Source: Streptomyces aureocirculatus (lineage in GTDB: Bacteria > Actinomycetota > Actinomycetes > Streptomycetales > Streptomycetaceae). Taken from it: DNA of 64,000 nt. The notes beneath the pieces were generated by a model, which searched no databases, was not told the origin of the DNA, and saw only the letters and a list, made by a program, of their open reading frames with translations. A program made the position numbers and the translations under genes. The first letter of the stretch is position 1. Every line of letters begins with the position of its first letter. The DNA is taken from assembly GCF_000720475.1 (NCBI RefSeq), contig NZ_JOAP01000028.1, positions 1 through 64,000 of the forward strand. The letters run 5' to 3'. Of the stretch, positions 53,102 to 64,000 are shown one piece after another.

Positions 53102-53615
53102 GCCCCCTCCAACGGGTCGATTCTGCGATGGTTACGTAAGGGATTCGGACCGTGACTCTCCGCTCTGAAGTGCGTTGTGCACATCTCAAGCCGGTTCAAG
53201 CCGGTTCAACTCGACTCTCGCCGACATTCGCCGCCATGCGCCGTCCATGGTCGTCGGCCCGTACCGGCGTCTGGAGGCTTTACGGGTGGTGCACTCCGTG
53301 GTCCGCGCCCCTGCGTGCTCCGCTCCGCCCACTTTCGGTTGTGGAGTGTCAAGTCAATCGTGTGCGGCGGGCCGGGAGTTCATTCGAAGGGGTGGCGAAT
53401 GGTGGCGTTTCCGCATCGGCCCTCGCCGGAAGGGTGATCGTAGGATTACGTTGAGTACACGGCCCGGGGATTGACGCACCCGTGGGTATGCCGGAGGCAA
53501 GTCGGTATCCCGTTCGAAGGGTGACATTCACATGACGGGCCGCCGCAACGCACGGCATTCTGTTAGGGCTTGACGTGGACCGCGGACAAGTGGCTTGAGG
53601 GATGGGGGCGTTCCA
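53102..53615. other. Intergenic region upstream of nsdA
   Basis: 514 bases between divergent genes. Codon bias and ribosome-binding sites do not support a gene, although several short open frames cross 53150-53480. TTGACG occurs at about 53471 and 53574, either of which could be the -35 of an nsdA promoter, but no matching -10 is convincing. A long regulatory leader for nsdA is possible. Confidence 0.5.
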
Positions 53616-55094
53616 GTGGGCGGCAGTAGCGGTAGCGGTGCGAACGCCGAGAAACGCCCCAATGAGATGCTCGGTTCCTGGTTCGTGCGCAGCGGCTGGT
53701 CGAAGGGCGAGCTGGCACGGCAGGTGAACCGCAGAGCGCGCCAGTTGGGCGCGCACCACATCTCCACGGACACCTCCCGCGTCCGCCGCTGGCTCGACGG
53801 CGAGAACCCCCGCGAGCCGATCCCGCGCATCCTCTCCGAGCTGTTCTCCGAGCGCTTCGGCTGCGTCGTCGCCGTCGAGGACCTCGGCCTGCGCGCCGCC
53901 CACCAGTCGCCTTCGGTGTCCGGCGTCGACCTGCCCTGGACGGGCCCCCAGACGGTCGCGCTCATCAGCGAGTTCAGCCGCAGCGACCTGATGCTGGCGC
54001 GGCGCGGCTTCCTCGGCACCTCGCTCGCCCTGTCCGCGGGCCCCGCCCTCATCGAGCCCATGCAGCGCTGGCTCGTGCCCGGCCACTCCGCCCCCGTCGT
54101 GAGTGAGCCCGAGGCGCAGCTCGCGCCGCGCCGCCCGGGCCGCCTCTCCAAACCGGAGCTGGACCTCCTGGAGTCCACGACGGTGATGTTCCGCCAGTGG
54201 GACGCCCAGTGCGGCGGCGGGCTGCGCCGCAAGGCCGTCGTCGGCCAGTTGCACGAGGTGACCGACCTGCTCCAGGAACCCCAGCCCGAAGCCACCGCCA
54301 AGCGCCTGTTCCGGGTCGCGGGCGAGCTGGCCGAACTGGCCGGCTGGATGAGCTATGACGTGGGGCTGCAACCCACCGCCCAGAAGTACTTCGTCCTGGC
54401 CCTGCACGCCGCCAAGGAAGCCGGTGAGAAGCCCCTCGGGTCGTACGTCCTGTCCAGCATGAGCCGTCAGATGATCCACCTCGGCCGGCCCGACGACGCC
54501 CTGGAGCTGATCCACCTCGCGCAGTACGGCAGCCGCGACTGCGCGAGCCCCCGCACCCAGTCGATGCTGTATGCGATGGAGGCCCGCGCCTACGCCGGAA
54601 TGGGCCAGCCGGGCCGCTGCAAACGCGCCGTCCGCATGGCCGAGGAGACCTTCGCCGACGCGGACGACTGGGACGAGCCCGAGCCCGACTGGATCCGCTT
54701 CTTCTCCGAGGCGGAACTCAACGGCGAGAACGCCCACTCCTTCCGCGACCTGGCCTATGTGGCGGGCCGCAGCCCCACGTACGCCTCCCTGGCCGAGCCC
54801 GTCATGGACCGCGCCGTCACACTCTTCGGCAACGACCCCGAGCACCAGCGGTCGTACGCACTGAACCTGATCGGCATGGCCACCGTCCACCTCCTCCAGC
54901 AGGAGCCCGAGCAGAGCGCGCTGCTCGCGGGCGAGGCCCTGGACATCGCCAAGAAGGTGCGCTCCGAGCGGGTCAACACCCGACTGCGCAAGACCGTCGC
55001 CAACGCCCTGCGGGACTTCGGGGACGTGCCGGAAGTGGTCCAGCTCACCGACAGGCTCGCCGTCGACATGCCGGAAACCGCGGAGGCCGGCTGA
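53616..55094 (+). CDS. nsdA: NsdA-like negative regulator of differentiation
   Basis: A 492-residue protein that I recognise as NsdA, which represses sporulation and antibiotic synthesis in S. coelicolor. The N-terminal 90 residues resemble an atypical helix-turn-helix (WFVRSGWSKGELARQVNRRA, DTSRVRRWLDGENPREPIPRILSEL). The middle contains a hydrophobic GTSLALSAGPALIEPM segment, and the C-terminal half is TPR-like. The GTG at 53616 has GGGGG seven bases ahead. The gene stands alone with a long upstream region; amtB follows 234 bases later. Confidence 0.9.
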   Translation: MGGSSGSGANAEKRPNEMLGSWFVRSGWSKGELARQVNRRARQLGAHHISTDTSRVRRWLDGENPREPIPRILSELFSERFGCVVAVEDLGLRAAHQSPSVSGVDLPWTGPQTVALISEFSRSDLMLARRGFLGTSLALSAGPALIEPMQRWLVPGHSAPVVSEPEAQLAPRRPGRLSKPELDLLESTTVMFRQWDAQCGGGLRRKAVVGQLHEVTDLLQEPQPEATAKRLFRVAGELAELAGWMSYDVGLQPTAQKYFVLALHAAKEAGEKPLGSYVLSSMSRQMIHLGRPDDALELIHLAQYGSRDCASPRTQSMLYAMEARAYAGMGQPGRCKRAVRMAEETFADADDWDEPEPDWIRFFSEAELNGENAHSFRDLAYVAGRSPTYASLAEPVMDRAVTLFGNDPEHQRSYALNLIGMATVHLLQQEPEQSALLAGEALDIAKKVRSERVNTRLRKTVANALRDFGDVPEVVQLTDRLAVDMPETAEAG

Positions 55095-55172
55095 GGTTTC
55101 GGCCCCCTCCGCCGGCCGTCTCTCTCCCCCCGGTACGCGCCACCACCCGTATGACACCTCGTTCATCGGCGC

Positions 55173-55208
55173 GTAACACGTACGACTCCTTCGTCACTGC
55201 GGCGAAAC
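55173..55208 (+). promoter_or_regulatory. GlnR-type operator of amtB-glnK-glnD
   Basis: GTAAC-N6-GACTC (55173-55188) and GTCAC-N6-GAAAC (55193-55208), four bases apart. The second matches the GlnR half-box consensus GTnAC-N6-GAAAC exactly, and the first is a weaker copy. GlnR activates amtB under nitrogen limitation in Streptomyces, so activation of this operon is expected. Confidence 0.75.
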
Positions 55209-55258
55209 ATCGAGCGGCACTGGCCGAAACCGCGCTCCGCCAATGTCGTGCCGCATAA

Positions 55259-59561
<4,303 letters not shown>

Positions 59562-60073
59562 GGGCTGGCCGCCGGCTGTGCTGACGGTCGTTTTCGCCTT
59601 TCCGGTTGTGGGGGTGGCGGGTCGTGGCGCCGCCTGCGCTGACGGTTTTCGCCTTTCCGTCTGTGGGGGTGGCGGGGTCGTGGCGGTATGGCCGTGCTCG
59701 CGTAGTGGACACTGCCTGGTTTCATCGCGCCGTAAGTGTGTTGCTTGGCACGCTGCGCTCGCAACTGGTCCGCCAGGGGCGAGGGGGGTACCTCCCTGCT
59801 CGAGCGGAGCCGAGAGCTTGGGGGAGGGTGGGCACAGCCCATGTGCCGGGTGCCCGTTCTGTGGGCGGAGGGGTGTAGCCCATGGCGACGGCAGCCGTCA
59901 TGTGGGTAGAGGGGGCACGCTGCTGCGGCCCCGTGCCGCGCGTGGCCGGATGGGGCAGAGAGTGCGGGCGGTCAGGGTGAACCGGGGGCGGAGGGGGTCC
60001 CCGGGCGGGGGAGGCAGATACCCTGGAGGGCGACCCGTCCGCCCGCCCCCGATCCCGAGGATTCGCGACCGCC
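59562..60073. repeat. Intergenic region glnD to ffh, with repeats
   Basis: 512 bases without a gene. A block of about 50 bases (TTTTCGCCTTTCCG, GTGGGGGTGGCGGG, TCGTGGCG) occurs twice, at 59581-59630 and 59639-59687. A palindromic element at about 59787-59826 (CTCCC..GGGAG around GCTCGAGCGGAGCCGAGAGC) resembles a common streptomycete intergenic repeat. The ffh promoter probably lies beyond 59900. I find no SRP RNA gene. Confidence 0.65.
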
Positions 60074-61636
<1,563 letters not shown>

Positions 61637-61976
61637 GTGCGGCTCGGGCGTCGCGTCCGTCCGTCCGGCGCCTCTGGTGTCCTGCCATCGCCTTTGGGGC
61701 GTCCTGCCGTTCGGCGGGGCGCCCCAGGTGTTTGTGTGCCTGGACTTGTCTCGTGTGTGGCACCCATCCGTTTGTCTTGTGTGTTGCTGCGTTTGTCTTG
61801 GGTGTGGTTGGGCTTGTCTTGGGTGTGGTTGGGGTTGCCTTGTGTGCGGGCGCGCCATGTGTGGGTTGTCGTGTGTGGGTTGTCGTGTGTGCGGGCTGCC
61901 GAGGGGGCGTAGGGCTGGGGTGGTGCGTGGGGGCTTACCGCGTGCCGCTGGGCTTTTTGTGTCGTAGCGTCCGGAT
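61637..61976. repeat. T/G-rich repeat region between ffh and ftsH
   Basis: 340 bases, markedly T- and G-rich on the plus strand. A 21-base unit (TTGTCTTGGGTGTGGTTGG core) is repeated at 61791-61811 and 61812-61832 with a degenerate third copy. TGTGTGGGTTGTCG is repeated at 61858-61871 and 61872-61885. No gene is visible. TAGCGT at 61965-61970 lies six bases before the ftsH ATG. Confidence 0.7.
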
Positions 61977-63908
61977 ATGAGCAACCCCGTGCCGCCGCGT
62001 CAGAAGCCCGAGCAGCCGTGGCGCTCCGAGGGCGCTCCGGAGCCCGCTCCCACGCCGCCGTCAAGGCGCAGGCCGCCGGGGGGCTGGGGCGGGCTCGTTC
62101 TTGCCGCTCTGGTCGTCTATCTCGTCGCCAACCTCGTGCTCTCGTTCTTCGGTGACGGCGACGAGCCGACCATCTCGTACACGGAATTCAGTAAACAGGT
62201 CGACTCCGGGAACGTCTCGAAGATCTACTCCAAGGGCGACTCCATTCAGGGGCAGTTGAAGGAGGAACGGAAGGAGCCCGACGGCGGTGACTCTTACACC
62301 AAATTCACCACCCAGCGGCCCGAGTTCGCCGACGACAAGCTGTGGAGTGACCTGACCGAGCACGACGTCACGGTCACCGCCGAGCCGGTGGTGCAGGAGC
62401 GCAGTTTTCTCTCCAATCTGTTGATCTCGTTGGCGCCGATGCTGTTGTTGGTGGTCCTGTGGATCTTTATCGCTCGGCGCATGGCCTCGCGCATGGGTGG
62501 TGCGGGCGGCATGCTCGGGCGCAAGCAGCCGCCGAAACCCGTCGAGCTCGAACCAGGCAAGAAGCGGACGACCTTCGCGGACGTCGCCGGTATCGACGAG
62601 GTCGAGGGGGAGTTGAACGACGTTGTTGATTTCTTGAAGAATCCTGACGACTACCGGGCCATGGGGGCGCGGATGCCCGGCGGTGTGCTGCTCGCCGGAC
62701 CGCCCGGGACCGGGAAGACGCTGCTCGCGCGGGCCGTCGCCGGTGAGGCCGGGGTGCCGTTCTTCTCGGCTTCCGCCTCGGAGTTCATCGAGATGATCGT
62801 GGGCGTGGGCGCTTCGCGGGTACGTGAGCTGTTCGCCGAGGCCCGCAAGGTCGCGCCGTCCATCATCTTCATCGACGAGATCGACACCATCGGGCGGGCC
62901 CGCGGCGGCGGCAGCGGCATGGGCGGGCATGACGAGCGCGAGCAGACGCTCAACCAGATTCTCACCGAGATGGATGGTTTCTCCGGCTCCGAAGGTGTCA
63001 TCGTCATCGCCGCCACCAACCGCGCCGACATCCTCGACCCCGCTCTGACCCGGCCGGGCCGCTTCGACCGGGTGGTCAATGTGTCCCCGCCGGACCGGGG
63101 CGGCCGCGAGGCCATTCTCAAGATCCATACCCGGACCATTCCGCTCGCCGACGGCGTCGACCTGGCCCAGGTCGCCCGCACCACCCCCGGCATGACCGGA
63201 GCCGACCTCGCCAACCTCGCCAACGAAGCCGCCCTGCTCGCCGTGAAGCGCAAACAGCGCCCGGTGACGCAGTCCGACCTCTCCGAAGCCCTCGAAAAGG
63301 TGCAGCTCGGTGCCGAGCGGCCGCTGGTGATGCCCGACGAGGAGCGCCGCCGCACCGCGTACCACGAAAGCGGGCACGCGCTGCTCGGCATGTTGCAGCC
63401 CGGCGCCGACCCCGTCCGCAAGATCACCATCGTCCCGCGCGGACGCGCCCTCGGCGTCACCCTGTCGACGCCGGACGCCGACAAGTACGCGTACACCGAG
63501 GAGTATCTGCGCGGCCGCATCATCGGCGCACTCGGCGGCATGGCGGCCGAACACGTCGTCTACGGAGTCATCACCACCGGCGCCGAGAACGACCTGGAAC
63601 AGGTCACCAACATCGCCCGCGGGATGGTCGCACGCTGGGGCATGAGCGAGCGCGTCGGCCGTCTCTCCGCCCTGCCGAACGACGCCCAGCAGGCCTACGG
63701 TCTCGCCGCCGCACCAGGGACCCTCGACACCATCGACGGCGAGATGCGCCGCATCGTGGACGAGTGCTACGAGAGCGCCTGCCGTCAACTGCGCGACCAC
63801 CGTGAGCGCCTGGACGCCCTGGCCGCCGCCCTCCTGCGGAGCGAGACGCTGGAGGAGGCCGAGGCCTACCGCGTGGCCGGGATCCCCCGCCTAGGCAAGG
63901 AGACCTGA
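61977..63908 (+). CDS. ftsH: ATP-dependent zinc metalloprotease FtsH homologue
   Basis: A 643-residue membrane AAA+ protease for membrane and regulatory proteins. Two membrane helices flank a small external domain ([19 protein letters not shown] near 40-58; [19 protein letters not shown] near 148-166). Walker A GPPGTGKT is near 241-248, DEIDTIGR near 300, and the zinc site HESGH at 463-467. It lacks the long disordered tail of many actinobacterial FtsH proteins and may be a second FtsH. There is no ribosome-binding site, and TAGCGT six bases before ATG 61977 suggests leaderless translation. Confidence 0.93.
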   Translation: MSNPVPPRQKPEQPWRSEGAPEPAPTPPSRRRPPGGWGGLVLAALVVYLVANLVLSFFGDGDEPTISYTEFSKQVDSGNVSKIYSKGDSIQGQLKEERKEPDGGDSYTKFTTQRPEFADDKLWSDLTEHDVTVTAEPVVQERSFLSNLLISLAPMLLLVVLWIFIARRMASRMGGAGGMLGRKQPPKPVELEPGKKRTTFADVAGIDEVEGELNDVVDFLKNPDDYRAMGARMPGGVLLAGPPGTGKTLLARAVAGEAGVPFFSASASEFIEMIVGVGASRVRELFAEARKVAPSIIFIDEIDTIGRARGGGSGMGGHDEREQTLNQILTEMDGFSGSEGVIVIAATNRADILDPALTRPGRFDRVVNVSPPDRGGREAILKIHTRTIPLADGVDLAQVARTTPGMTGADLANLANEAALLAVKRKQRPVTQSDLSEALEKVQLGAERPLVMPDEERRRTAYHESGHALLGMLQPGADPVRKITIVPRGRALGVTLSTPDADKYAYTEEYLRGRIIGALGGMAAEHVVYGVITTGAENDLEQVTNIARGMVARWGMSERVGRLSALPNDAQQAYGLAAAPGTLDTIDGEMRRIVDECYESACRQLRDHRERLDALAAALLRSETLEEAEAYRVAGIPRLGKET

Positions 63909-63930
63909 GGCCGCGCCTCGTGGGGGGGGG

Positions 63931-64000
63931 CTACGGAACGCGTGCGATCAGGTAGCGGAAGACGTTCGGCATCCACACCGTGCCGTCGCGGCGCTGATGC
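63931..64000 (-). CDS. C-terminal end of an unidentified minus-strand protein
   Basis: The last 22 residues before a TAG at 63931-63933 read HQRRDGTVWMPNVFRYLIAR and VP; the rest lies beyond the window. The codon pattern fits coding DNA. The ending vaguely recalls C-termini of SAM-dependent methyltransferases, but too little is present to name it. It is convergent with ftsH, 22 bases away. Confidence 0.5.
   Translation of the reverse strand, partial: HQRRDGTVWMPNVFRYLIARVP

Noticed and set aside
53150..53480. Several overlapping short open frames upstream of nsdA
   Set aside because: They lack third-position GC bias, ribosome-binding sites and any recognisable motif; a long leader or promoter region is more likely.
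59700..60060. Possible SRP (4.5S) RNA gene near ffh
   Set aside because: I searched by eye for the conserved GGAAGCAGC and AGGTCAGG loop motifs and did not find them; only a palindromic repeat is present.

Overview
The window is high-GC actinobacterial chromosome, almost certainly Streptomyces. Evidence: strong GC bias at third codon positions; many GTG and TTG starts; two conservon operons; hupS with a lysine-rich tail; ndgR next to leuCD; nsdA next to amtB-glnK-glnD; and a gene order that matches, from memory, the conserved core around SCO5535 to SCO5588 of S. coelicolor. I see no plasmid, prophage, insertion sequence, rRNA or CRISPR array. This is core housekeeping DNA, so the novelty is mostly in internal repeat expansions, small peptides and control sites.

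Layout. 1-652: the 3' end of an acyl-CoA carboxylase beta subunit gene (accB), apparently broken by an internal deletion, and the epsilon subunit accE. 846-11923 (minus): two tandem conservons, each reading cvnA-cvnB-cvnC-cvnD. 12432-16324: a small protein with a duplicated motif, a fumarylacetoacetate hydrolase-family enzyme, gltX, a RelE-like small protein and a Gln-Glu-Glu-Gln-Glu tRNA cluster. 16461-19381: ndgR divergent from leuCD. 19672-28474: a small conserved protein, hupS, a small OB-like protein, cofC/fbiD, a PlsC-type acyltransferase, gpsA, ddl, a lipoprotein, a stand-alone Lrp-type effector domain, thiL-thiD and rpmB. 28778-38760: DAK2/DegV-type protein, recG, rsmD, coaD, a coiled-coil DivIVA-like protein, yceD-rpmF-rnc and mutM. 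38736-43000: HxlR regulator divergent from a flavodoxin-fold protein, a secreted CAP protein, acyP and a small coiled-coil protein. 42368-47882: smc and a glucose permease (glcP). 48004-53101: LLM flavin oxidoreductase, NCS1 permease, ftsY and a primase-polymerase-like protein. 53616-59561: nsdA, then amtB-glnK-glnD. 60074-63908: ffh and an ftsH homologue, then the end of an unidentified minus-strand gene.

How the genes connect. GltX sits beside three tRNA-Glu and two tRNA-Gln genes; a non-discriminating GluRS would charge both. The amtB-glnK-glnD genes form a nitrogen-sensing unit behind a GlnR-type operator. NdgR probably controls leuCD through a perfect inverted repeat between them. FtsY and Ffh are the two GTPases of the SRP pathway. 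The yceD-rpmF-rnc set links ribosome synthesis to RNase III.

Most notable: (1) eight to nine octapeptide repeats inside the Smc hinge; (2) the frame-shifting deletion in accB; (3) a small peptide with a duplicated ANPRRT motif; (4) a hexanucleotide microsatellite inside glnD; (5) a hairpin that buries the ribosome-binding site of the LLM oxidoreductase next to a palindromic operator; (6) a dispersed intergenic repeat with at least six copies; and (7) two conservons whose small subunits are nearly identical while their kinases differ. Names, homologies and SCO comparisons rest on recall of the families; no searches were run.
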